Positions 1 to 5,315 are shown, numbered from the stretch's first letter. The stretch is 5,315 bases of DNA from Candidatus Poribacteria bacterium (GCA_028824575.1 JAPPDN010000483.1:1-5315); one strand, 5' to 3'. Notes: generated from the sequence alone by a model not told the origin. Translations and numbers: made by a program.

Positions 1-74
1 GTACGCGAAGAAACACCCAAGCAAAAACCCCAAATGCGATCTGCATTCCTAACCGAACCGGCACAGGGTGTCCT

Positions 75-202
75 ATTATAGTAAAGCCCATAATTATTTG
101 GACGCGCGATTGATCGTAGGGGCTGGGTTACCCAGCCCTTACGATCAGGCAATGTGGGTTGCTATCATGGTGTGTCAATTTATTTTCGTGCTTTACTATA
201 AT
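75..202. mobile_element. MITE-like element with 13-bp terminal inverted repeats
   Basis: The 13-mer ATTATAGTAAAGC at 75-87 is matched by its perfect reverse complement at 190-202, enclosing a 128-bp segment with no coding capacity. The enclosed DNA contains an 18-bp-arm palindrome. The core word TATAGTAAA occurs three times: at 77-85, inverted at 192-200, and again inverted at 210-218, just outside the right repeat. The ends are TA-rich, compatible with a TA-targeting (IS630/Tc1-like) transposase acting in trans, but I see no unambiguous target-site duplication. The second inverted copy of the core could mean the true right end is at about 219, or that the element inserted next to a related sequence. 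Classification as a mobile element is inference from structure; copy number in the genome would decide it. Confidence 0.4.
111..147. repeat. Long near-perfect palindrome (hairpin)
   Basis: The arm TGATCGTAGGGGCTGGGT at 111-128 pairs with 130-147 around a single central base at 129. The only non-Watson-Crick position is g119 with t139, which is a G-U pair in plus-strand RNA. No T-run follows on either side, so this does not look like an intrinsic terminator. Compact GC-rich palindromes of this kind are typical of REP-like or MITE-internal dispersed repeats. Here it lies inside the 75-202 inverted-repeat segment, with a centre about 10 bases left of that segment's own centre. Confidence 0.6.
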
Positions 203-218
203 TCTAAATTTTACTATA

Positions 219-342
219 GCAAACTTCACAAGAAGATGAGGGTTCACATAAAAAGAGTTGAGATTGCGTTCTGCTGTAAAAGAGAGGTAAGGAGGATTTG
301 TAGTTGCTGCTTTCTCTGAGTGGAATTATAGCACAAATTTAG
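219..342 (-). repeat. Promoter-leader module, copy A
   Basis: This segment is homologous to 4078-4231. Shared blocks occur in the same order: gcaaactt (219-226), gatgag (235-240), ggttca (241-246), ttgagatt (258-265), a 21-base block at 286-306 that matches 4160-4180 at 20 positions, and an 18-base block at 325-342 matching 4214-4231 at 15 positions. Spacing between ttgagatt and the 21-base block is identical in both copies. Other gaps differ: 18 versus 33 bases before the -10 block, and 8 versus 20 bases between the first two blocks. The conservation is block-like, as expected for a functional leader or a decayed duplication. Transcription would run leftward toward the window edge. Confidence 0.6.
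325..333 (-). promoter_or_regulatory. Extended -10 promoter of leader copy A
   Basis: On the minus strand this reads TGCTATAAT, a perfect TATAAT hexamer with the TGn extension. No good TTGACA-like -35 is found 16-18 bases upstream, which fits an extended -10 promoter. The start site would be near 318, giving a leftward transcript. The same nine bases occur before the sigma gene at 4214-4222. The site lies downstream of the terminator at 379-404, so it begins a new transcription unit whose gene is at or beyond the left edge. Confidence 0.5.
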
Positions 343-378
343 CGAAGAAGCGTAATGGAAATGAAGAAGATGTAAAAC

Positions 379-404
379 GGGATTCAGGGTCTGCCCTAAA
401 TCCC
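379..404 (-). terminator. Rho-independent terminator after the lipoprotein gene
   Basis: In minus-strand RNA, an 11-base arm (positions 404-394) pairs with 389-379 around the tetraloop CAGA, with one U-G pair and otherwise Watson-Crick pairs, including GGG/CCC clamps at both ends. The stem is followed by GUUUUAC. It lies about 85 bases after the lipoprotein stop codon and before the next promoter, which is where an operon terminator would be expected. The U-run is short, so efficiency may be modest. Confidence 0.6.
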
Positions 405-489
405 TACAGAGAGGTAGCCACTGGGGCATATTGCAGGTAGGTAATTTGCTATGTTCTAAGATAAGTTGTCACTGCCAATGTTGAGAGCA

Positions 490-966
490 TTAATCCACTG
501 CTTCATTGACTGCAGGATCTTCATCACTAACATCGGTTTTGAGGTTGTACCCCATTACAGGTTCATCCCTTAAGATGCCCAGTCTTTCGTATCGCTCCTT
601 GTCCTTTTTCCACGATTTTAACCTCGCCTTTGCTTCACGAGACGGATAGAGATGGGCTTCTGCAGTATAGAGTTCTATCGCCTCATCAACGTTGAGTCCG
701 ATGCCGTATCGGAATTTTTGATTCAATCGGATATAGGTACGGACTTCTGGAATATCTCCAAACTTCCTGACAAGCGGGTTGTGCGGACTCGGATTGTCCG
801 GATCATCCTTGAACGGATGGAACCCGGGAATGAAATCGTCTTTGGGGACCTCCTGTTTATCACCGCCGGGCATTGTGTTTTGAAGCGGCTCATTGGCATG
901 CCGCACCCCACAACCGGATAGCAAAGTAATGAGGATAAAAAATCCCAGTAAAATTTTCATATTCAT
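490..966 (-). CDS. Small lipoprotein of unknown function
   Basis: This encodes 158 residues. It opens with a lipoprotein signal peptide: MNMK, a hydrophobic stretch (about residues 5-16) and the lipobox LSGC with the acylated cysteine at residue 19. Glycine follows the cysteine, so there is no inner-membrane retention aspartate. The mature protein has a proline- and aspartate-rich linker (about 37-63), a conserved-looking stretch around NPLVRKFGDIPEVRTYI (63-79), and a charged, probably helical region (about 91-130, VDEAIELYTAEAHLYPS onward) that faintly resembles a single TPR-type helix pair. I do not recognise the family. The frame stays open upstream to 1488, but the ATG at 966 is chosen because AGGAG sits 7 bases before it, the signal peptide starts there, and the upstream part overlaps the sigma gene in another frame. 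It lies 97 bases after that gene on the same strand and probably shares its transcript. Confidence 0.8.
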   Translation of the reverse strand: MNMKILLGFFILITLLSGCGVRHANEPLQNTMPGGDKQEVPKDDFIPGFHPFKDDPDNPSPHNPLVRKFGDIPEVRTYIRLNQKFRYGIGLNVDEAIELYTAEAHLYPSREAKARLKSWKKDKERYERLGILRDEPVMGYNLKTDVSDEDPAVNEAVD

Positions 967-973
967 TAGAACG

Positions 974-978
974 CTCCT
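974..978 (-). promoter_or_regulatory. Ribosome binding site fixing the lipoprotein start
   Basis: AGGAG on the minus strand, with a 7-base spacer to the ATG at 966. An alternative ATG two codons later (960) would be at a 13-base spacing, so the first is preferred. This site rules out the much longer upstream reading of the same frame. Confidence 0.7.
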
Positions 979-988
979 ATATTTTTGG

Positions 989-1037
989 AGGATTGCCTTG
1001 ATACAAATAGAAGATGTTTGCATTCTATGGCAATCCT
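989..1037 (-). promoter_or_regulatory. Intercistronic stem-loop before the lipoprotein
   Basis: A 9-base arm at 989-997 is a perfect reverse complement of 1029-1037, and directly inside it ATAGAA (1007-1012) pairs with TTCTAT (1023-1028). In the minus-strand RNA the 5' arm is therefore 15 continuous bases, while the 3' arm is split by a 9-base bulge (998-1006) that reads TTGTATCAA and could form a small 3-bp hairpin of its own. The terminal loop has 10 bases. There is no U-run after it, so it is unlikely to be a terminator. It sits 10 bases before the lipoprotein's Shine-Dalgarno and 26 bases after the sigma stop codon, a position suited to mRNA processing, stability or translation control. 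Confidence 0.45.
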
Positions 1038-1063
1038 TCTGAATTGTATACCGTGCTGGTTTT

Positions 1064-3994
1064 TTATTCACTTTTGGCTGAACCCTTGAGCATTTCGTTC
1101 CAATCCCACAAGAGAATTGTACCATCTGCAGCAGTACTGACGAGCGTTGTGCCATCCGGCGAAAACGCCAACGTCTCCACTTTCTGTGTATGTCCATCAA
1201 GCGCAGCGATTTTGTCTCCGGTCGTAACATCCCATAATTGGATTGACCCCATGTGAAGTCCATTAACGAGAACCGAGCCATCTGGCGAAAATACCAACGG
1301 TTCGGCAGCACCCCCAAAAGGCTTATCGCCGCGCCTATGCTCAGGGTCAACCGATAACAATTTATTCGCTGTATCGACCTCCCATAAATGGATGTGACCC
1401 CGTATTCCAGCGGCGAGCAAGGTACCGTCTGGTGAAAATGCCAATGCCAAAATACGTCCCAGATCCTCTTGTTCCGTCGGCTCTGCAAAGACAGTCAAGG
1501 CACCACCGGTCACAACGTCCCACATTTGGATTTTCCCTTTATCAGATCCACTCACGAGCCATGTACCATGTGGTGAAAATGCCAATGCTAAAATCCCGGG
1601 GACATTGTGCAGAATACCTGCACTCAGGTCAGCGAGAGGTATCGCCTGTTCATCACCGGTTCTTGTATTCCACAAGCGGATTTCACCAAGACCCGTAAAC
1701 GCCACCGTTTCGCCATCAGGAGAAAAGGTCAATTCTTTGGCTCCCATCCTATATTGCAAGATTGCCAGTTCACCACCTGTCCTTACATCTGTCAGGCGAA
1801 TTAAATGATCTGCTGGCTGCCAAGTAGAAAGCCCTGCCCCGAAGACAGTAGCCCCTTCTACGCCTACACTAACGAGTTTCGTGCCATCGGGTGAAAACGC
1901 TAACGTCGATAACCAATCTCGATGGCCTGCCATATGAACAGTGGACTTTTGCGATGTTTTCGTATCCCAAAAGGCAATTTCACCATTAAATGCCACACTC
2001 GCAAGGGTGGAATTATCCTCAAAGAAAGTCGCTGCCTGCATCGACTGCGCGTGCCCAGTGATAGAGTCAGCCAACGGAGCCGCAGTTTGTGTATTCCAGA
2101 ACCGGACCATGCCATCTGCACTGCCGCTGACAAGCGTGGTACCATCGGGTGAAAACGCTAACGTAGTAATACCGTTGATATGTCCAGTAAATGTCGCGAG
2201 GCGTTCTCCCGTGGTGGTGTTCCACAACTGCACCGTTTTATCGGTACTCCCACTGGCAAGCATTTTTCCGTTCGGAGAAAAGGCTAACACGTTTGTCCAA
2301 CCCGTATGTTTTTCGAGTGTCATCCATTTGTCCTCGTCGGTGAGATCCCATAGTCGCACTGTCTTATCTGTGCTTCCGCTGGCGAGGCGCGTACCATCGG
2401 GTGAAAACACCACCGCTAAAACCTTATTTTTGAACGCCCTGGGGGGGAAAGGTTTATCCGGCGGCTGAACTGACAAATCTATATGCCCTTTGAGAGTGGA
2501 TAATGCTTTGTAAGTCGCTATGTCCCATAATGCGATCTTCCCATCCGTTCTCCCAATCGCAACTTTATCGTCTGTAACTGCGCAGACTCCTGTTTCATCA
2601 GACATGTCAGATGGTTCACCACGCTTGAAAAACTTTGAAGTCATCTCTTTAGTTTCAATATTCAAACGGATGATAAACTGACCTCCACTCCCCACACTGA
2701 CAAGCGTTTTCCCATCTGAAGAAAACCGTAAGGCTGAAGCGGTATCATACACATCAGGAAATAAGATTTCACGTCCGGAGGCTATCTCCCACAATTGGAC
2801 TTTCGACCCGTCAGAGTGAAAATCTCCACCACCATTCGCAAGGAAACGACCATCCGGCGAAAATGCAAGCGATTGGCACATCCCCGCAAATAGGGACTTC
2901 TCTTCACCTGTTTCTACATCGTACAGCCATATACCGATGTTACTCCCGACGGCGAGTTGCGTGCCGTCCGGTGAAAACTGGATCGCATTAATACCGCCTT
3001 TTCCGAAACGCGCTTTCGCCGCTTTGGGCAGCTGCCATTGAGAATAGTCTTTAACTGTTTCCTCTGGTGGCGCGTCTGCAACGGATGCCGAAACATCGTT
3101 ACGCTGTTGGTTAGCGGCATTGCTCTTGCCTGGCGTGTTGACGTTCCCGAGCTGCGTCCGAATATCTGGCTTAGATTCAAGGTTCAGCACAACGGGTGCA
3201 TCAATCAGCTCAATTTTCATCTCTGAAGCAGCACTGAAACTGTAAGGTTTCTGGAAACGGGATAAGTATTGCGTCCCAACACCTAACATCAAAAACACGA
3301 CTGCTAATGTGGAAACACCCACTGCCCACGGCACTAACGGTTTACTACCGGACGGGGTAACGGGTTTCAGACGTGAGATTTCTTGCATGATGTTGTCCGT
3401 AAGACTCGGTGCGATTTGGAAATTCTCTAAAGCCTCTCGAATCATCGGTTCCTCCTTTTTCAGACGTTGCCGAGCACGGTAAACGCGCGTTTTAATCGTT
3501 CCTACTGATACGCCTAAAAACTCGCTTATCTCCTTATACGTCATTCCCCCGAGGTAATGAAGTGTGATGACGGTGCGTTCACTCTCCTGAAGTTTCGCAA
3601 GCAACTTCTTGACGACTTCGCGCTCTGCTTCCGCCGTTTCCTGCTCGTTTTCCGCAATAACATATCCAGAATACGTCGCTCCTTCTAACGCCGTGCTATT
3701 TATATCTTCCAACGATTGCGTTGATAAACGTTTCTTACGGATCCACATTTTGCAGTAGTTTGTCGCTATCACATAGAGCCAACTCGCGAACCGCTGCGGT
3801 TTCTTCAGCGTTGAGAGTTTCTGATACGCCTTCAGGAATGTATCCTGTGCGATGTCTTCGGCGATATGGAAATCTCCGATCTTCCGCCACACCAGCGCGT
3901 GCACCGGCTTTTGGTATTTTTTCACAAGCGCAGAGAACGCCGCATCATCGCCTTCGAGGACGCGTTGGATGAGCTGAGCATCATTGTTTTTCAT
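1064..3994 (-). CDS. ECF sigma factor fused to TM segment and 14-repeat WD40 region
   Basis: This encodes 976 residues. The N-terminus is a complete ECF-type sigma-70: region 2 at about 17-90 (DIAQDTFLKAYQ, FASWLYVIATN) and region 4 at about 127-180, with the helix-turn-helix MTYKEISEFLGVSVGTIKTRVYRAR. A helical linker (182-215) leads to one hydrophobic segment (about 220-244), then a low-complexity linker (245-330). The rest is WD40: 14 units with SPDG turns near residues 341, 380, 425, 474, 531, 573, 615, 657, 701, 758, 807, 854, 903 and 945, each closed by a LWD-like strand. The turns near 474 and 657 are degenerate. Fourteen units fit two seven-bladed propellers. Predicted topology puts the sigma part in the cytoplasm and the propellers outside. 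ECF-WD40 fusions are known in Planctomycetes. The ATG at 3994 follows AGAGG by 6 bases. How the sigma part is freed or controlled is not visible. Confidence 0.93.
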   Translation of the reverse strand: MKNNDAQLIQRVLEGDDAAFSALVKKYQKPVHALVWRKIGDFHIAEDIAQDTFLKAYQKLSTLKKPQRFASWLYVIATNYCKMWIRKKRLSTQSLEDINSTALEGATYSGYVIAENEQETAEAEREVVKKLLAKLQESERTVITLHYLGGMTYKEISEFLGVSVGTIKTRVYRARQRLKKEEPMIREALENFQIAPSLTDNIMQEISRLKPVTPSGSKPLVPWAVGVSTLAVVFLMLGVGTQYLSRFQKPYSFSAASEMKIELIDAPVVLNLESKPDIRTQLGNVNTPGKSNAANQQRNDVSASVADAPPEETVKDYSQWQLPKAAKARFGKGGINAIQFSPDGTQLAVGSNIGIWLYDVETGEEKSLFAGMCQSLAFSPDGRFLANGGGDFHSDGSKVQLWEIASGREILFPDVYDTASALRFSSDGKTLVSVGSGGQFIIRLNIETKEMTSKFFKRGEPSDMSDETGVCAVTDDKVAIGRTDGKIALWDIATYKALSTLKGHIDLSVQPPDKPFPPRAFKNKVLAVVFSPDGTRLASGSTDKTVRLWDLTDEDKWMTLEKHTGWTNVLAFSPNGKMLASGSTDKTVQLWNTTTGERLATFTGHINGITTLAFSPDGTTLVSGSADGMVRFWNTQTAAPLADSITGHAQSMQAATFFEDNSTLASVAFNGEIAFWDTKTSQKSTVHMAGHRDWLSTLAFSPDGTKLVSVGVEGATVFGAGLSTWQPADHLIRLTDVRTGGELAILQYRMGAKELTFSPDGETVAFTGLGEIRLWNTRTGDEQAIPLADLSAGILHNVPGILALAFSPHGTWLVSGSDKGKIQMWDVVTGGALTVFAEPTEQEDLGRILALAFSPDGTLLAAGIRGHIHLWEVDTANKLLSVDPEHRRGDKPFGGAAEPLVFSPDGSVLVNGLHMGSIQLWDVTTGDKIAALDGHTQKVETLAFSPDGTTLVSTAADGTILLWDWNEMLKGSAKSE
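1097..2998 (-). repeat. WD40 coding repeats (14 units)
   Basis: In-gene tandem repeats encoding propeller blades, mostly 42-49 codons per unit, with 57-codon intervals where loops are inserted (before the SPDG turns at residues 531 and 758). Three consecutive intervals (turns 531-573-615-657) are 42, 42 and 42 codons. DNA words recur around the SPDG turn; for example, the 23 bases at 1884-1906 are identical to those at 2142-2164. By contrast, the adjacent units carrying LASGSTDKTV (residues 537-546 and 579-588) differ at many synonymous sites. The array therefore looks old and selection-maintained rather than freshly amplified. The periodicity also produces long spurious frames on both strands. 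Confidence 0.85.
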
Positions 3995-4000
3995 CGGATA

Positions 4001-4005
4001 CCTCT
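4001..4005 (-). promoter_or_regulatory. Ribosome binding site of the sigma-WD40 gene
   Basis: AGAGG on the minus strand, 6 bases before the ATG at 3994. It is a moderate match to the Shine-Dalgarno consensus and supports the annotated start, which also places sigma region 2 at the usual distance from the N-terminus. Confidence 0.55.
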
Positions 4006-4077
4006 GAAAAGGGAATGTTTATTGTTTCATATCAATCTTTAATGATGCGACTTGAGATGAAAAGGTCACATAATTCT

Positions 4078-4231
4078 GCAAACTTTTATTTCGCAGGCTT
4101 CGCAGGATGAGGCGGGTTCATGAAAAGCGGTTTGAGATTCTGCCCTGGTGATAACGAAGGGTAAGGAGAATTTGTAGTTGTTTGCTTTGTTTCTGCTTCT
4201 ATCTGTTAGCAGCATTATAGCATAAATCTGG
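4078..4231 (-). repeat. Promoter-leader module, copy B
   Basis: This is the counterpart of 219-342 and lies directly upstream of the sigma-WD40 gene. Blocks in order are gcaaactt (4078-4085), gatgag (4106-4111), ggttca (4115-4120), ttgagatt (4132-4139), the 21-base block (4160-4180) and the -10 block (4214-4231). In the minus-strand RNA, the 21-base block contains UCUCCUUACC shortly after the transcript start. About 210 nt of leader would precede the coding region, long enough for a structured regulatory RNA. I do not recognise it as any known riboswitch. Confidence 0.6.
4214..4222 (-). promoter_or_regulatory. Extended -10 promoter of the sigma-WD40 operon
   Basis: On the minus strand this reads TGCTATAAT: a perfect TATAAT with TGn extension. 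The -35 region at a 17-base spacing reads TATCCT, a poor match. The start site would be near 4207, about 213 bases before the sigma ATG. The identical nonamer starts the other leader copy at 325-333. Such a housekeeping-type promoter suggests basal expression by the main sigma factor rather than strict autoregulation. Confidence 0.55.
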
Positions 4232-4251
4232 TTAAAAGGATATAGATTCGG

Positions 4252-4282
4252 AAAAGCAGATTTTCAGGAGAGATTTGCTTTT
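4252..4282 (-). terminator. Weak hairpin after the permease gene, possible terminator
   Basis: AAAAGCA (4252-4258) pairs with TGCTTTT (4276-4282), 9 bases after the permease stop. Inner pairing is better in plus-strand RNA, where G-U pairs extend the stem toward 13 bp, than in minus-strand RNA, where it is limited to about 7 bp. The arm itself ends in UUUU. The position before the next promoter suits a terminator, but the GC content of the stem is low. Confidence 0.25.
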
Positions 4283-4291
4283 GAGGTAGGT

Positions 4292-5315
4292 TCAGTACCG
4301 CATCCACTGCCATAATTGCGCCAAGGTAGGACGTTTACCGTACATCAGAATCCCAACCCGATAGATTTTCCCGCTGATAAGCATGACCAGCAGAACAGTC
4401 GCGCACATCAACAAGATGTTCAGTAGAATTTCCCATAAAGGCGGCATTAGCACGTTGATACGCATGAACATAAGTATCGGTGAGAAAAATGGGATGTGGG
4501 AGAGCAGCACACTGAGTGTCGAATCGGGGATCCTAAATAACTGGAACATCAGTATGAACGGGATAATGATGAGCATCGTGAGGGGGCCTCCTGTCTGCTG
4601 CGCCTCCTCTTCACTGCTGCAAATCGCACCGACAACAGCATAAAGCGTCGAATACATAAAGAAACCGATAATGAAATAGACGAAGAAATACGTAAGTATC
4701 TCGGTACCACTCGCTTTGACAGTCCCAATTACTTGGATAAACTGTATCGGCAGGCTATCAATGCCAAAGATACCGAGTAGCGGCTTTATGTTCATAACCA
4801 ATAACACACCAAATATCACCCAGATAGCAAACATTGTCAAACAGACAGAACAGACCCCGACGAGCTTGCCGAGTAGCAGTTGATGCGGTTTTATTGAAGA
4901 AATAATCACCTCAACAATTCGAGTTGTTTTTTCTTCAAGCACACTCCGCATGATGGAATTGGCGTAGATGATAACAAACAGGTAAAGCACAAAAACAAGA
5001 AGGTATCCGAGTCCGAGCCGCGCCCCCGTCTCTATAGCACTTTCAACTTTAGCACCACCGTCTTTCCCCTTGCCACTTTTAACAGCATAAGCGTTGAATC
5101 CAACGGAGCGCATGAGTTGACGGACTTCACGTTGAGAATAACCGCTCTCAGCAAACCGTTTGTCCCGGACGATGTCTGAAATGATACGGCGGAACGTGTT
5201 CTGTACATTAGAATTTGTCACTGTTCTGGCGTAGAAACGGACCCTCCCACTTGCAAAAACATCCTTTGGGATTTCAAGATAGGCGTAGAGTTCTTTTGTC
5301 CTGACGCGTTCCTGG
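4292..5315 (-). CDS. ABC-2 / NatB-like transporter permease, N-terminus beyond the window
   Basis: This is the membrane subunit of an ABC export system, partial at the right edge. The visible 340 residues begin with an extracytoplasmic part reading LYAYLEIPKDVFASGRVRFYAR. A GTG at 5221 is an apparent start, but the frame continues without a stop through 5314, and those 31 residues fit the family, so it is not the start. Counting from that GTG, hydrophobic segments lie at about 69-91, 120-144, 175-200, 212-231, 240-253 and 263-284. Between the first two is the family signature EEKTTRIVEVIISSIKPHQLLLGKL-like stretch (96-120). The motif SSEEEAQQTGGPLTM (202-216) is also typical. The family is usually about 400 residues, so the missing part should hold the first TM helix and some external domain. 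The ATPase partner is expected upstream, off the edge. Substrate is unknown; sodium or drug export is only a family-level guess. Confidence 0.85.
   Translation of the reverse strand, partial: QERVRTKELYAYLEIPKDVFASGRVRFYARTVTNSNVQNTFRRIISDIVRDKRFAESGYSQREVRQLMRSVGFNAYAVKSGKGKDGGAKVESAIETGARLGLGYLLVFVLYLFVIIYANSIMRSVLEEKTTRIVEVIISSIKPHQLLLGKLVGVCSVCLTMFAIWVIFGVLLVMNIKPLLGIFGIDSLPIQFIQVIGTVKASGTEILTYFFVYFIIGFFMYSTLYAVVGAICSSEEEAQQTGGPLTMLIIIPFILMFQLFRIPDSTLSVLLSHIPFFSPILMFMRINVLMPPLWEILLNILLMCATVLLVMLISGKIYRVGILMYGKRPTLAQLWQWMRY

Larger units (their letters stand above)
1..489. other. Non-coding region with leader module, MITE-like element and terminator
   Basis: No convincing gene is visible here. 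From right to left it holds a terminator hairpin (379-404), an extended -10 promoter (325-333), a leader module homologous to the one before the sigma gene (219-342), and a MITE-like inverted-repeat segment (75-202) containing a long hairpin (111-147). The leftmost 74 bases have short open frames running off the edge on both strands. One is on the minus strand, 30 codons from an ATG at 91, ending in the hydrophobic stretch IAFGVFAWVFL. Another is on the plus strand and stops at 79-81. None is long enough to call a gene. The minus-strand one is the better candidate because the promoter and leader point toward it, but it has no good ribosome binding site. Confidence 0.6.
3995..4291 (-). other. 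Intergenic promoter and leader region of the sigma-WD40 gene
   Basis: This 297-base gap between the permease stop and the sigma start holds no gene. It contains, in transcription order, a weak hairpin (4252-4282), an extended -10 promoter (4214-4222), the conserved leader module (4078-4231), and an AT-rich stretch to the Shine-Dalgarno. An 8-base direct repeat (ttcgcagg at 4090-4097 and 4099-4106) sits in the leader and accounts for part of its extra length over copy A. I saw no convincing ECF-type autoregulatory promoter close to the gene. Confidence 0.6.

Noticed and set aside
286..303. Perfect Shine-Dalgarno TAAGGAGG on the plus strand
   Set aside because: Only a TTG immediately followed by TAG lies downstream, so no plus-strand gene can use it.
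68..319. 83-codon plus-strand open frame
   Set aside because: It reads through the inverted repeats, the palindrome and the leader module, so it is explained by non-coding elements.
244..429. 61-codon minus-strand open frame
   Set aside because: It spans the terminator hairpin, the -10 promoter and the conserved leader block; no ribosome binding site.
967..1488. Upstream extension of the lipoprotein frame (would give 332 residues)
   Set aside because: It overlaps the WD40 coding region in another frame on the same strand. The sequence looks like out-of-frame WD40, and a clear ribosome binding site plus signal peptide place the start at 966.
1941..2468. 175-codon open frame on the plus strand
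   Set aside because: Antisense shadow of the WD40 repeats; its internal repetition follows the blade period and no ribosome binding site or family resemblance is seen.
3721..3972. 83-codon plus-strand open frame over the sigma region
   Set aside because: Antisense to well-conserved sigma region 2; the minus-strand protein explains the sequence.
3995..4080. ECF-type autoregulatory promoter (TGAAAC on the minus strand near 4025)
   Set aside because: A -35-like word is present but no matching -10 such as CGTC lies at a 16-17 base spacing.
1..5315. CRISPR array, tRNA or rRNA genes
   Set aside because: No regularly spaced short repeats, cloverleaf-like segments or rRNA motifs were seen; the only periodic DNA is the WD40 coding array.

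Overview
The window looks like a bacterial chromosome fragment with all recognisable genes on the minus strand. The best guess at source is a Candidatus Poribacteria-type genome (sponge-associated or marine). This rests on the fusion of an ECF sigma factor, one membrane segment and a long WD40 propeller region, and on linker wording that resembles sigma-fusion proteins I associate with that phylum. It is an inference from memory, not a search. Planctomycetes, which also carry ECF-WD40 fusions, are the main alternative.

Read in the direction of transcription (right to left), the layout is as follows. (1) 5315-4292 is the C-terminal part of an ABC-2/NatB-like transporter permease, cut by the right edge. 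(2) 4291-3995 is an intergenic region with a strong extended -10 promoter and a leader of about 210 nt. (3) 3994-1064 is a 976-residue sigma factor-TM-WD40 fusion with 14 WD repeats, enough for two seven-bladed propellers. (4) 1063-967 is a gap that can fold into a long stem-loop just before a clear Shine-Dalgarno sequence. (5) 966-490 is a small lipoprotein of unknown function. (6) 404-379 is a likely Rho-independent terminator. (7) 342-219 is a second copy of the same promoter-leader module found upstream of the sigma gene. (8) 202-75 is a MITE-like segment with 13-bp terminal inverted repeats and an internal 18-bp hairpin. Whatever the second promoter serves must lie at or beyond the left edge.

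The sigma fusion and the lipoprotein probably form one transcription unit running from the promoter at 4214-4222 to the terminator at 379-404. A membrane-tethered sigma factor with an external WD40 sensor followed by a lipoprotein suggests a one-protein envelope-sensing circuit, possibly with the lipoprotein as partner or target; that functional link is inference. The least explained feature is the duplicated promoter-leader module. It keeps an extended -10 and a 21-bp block (20 of 21 identical) plus several smaller blocks in the same order, and sits in two non-coding regions about 3.9 kb apart. It could be a family of regulatory leaders or small RNAs.
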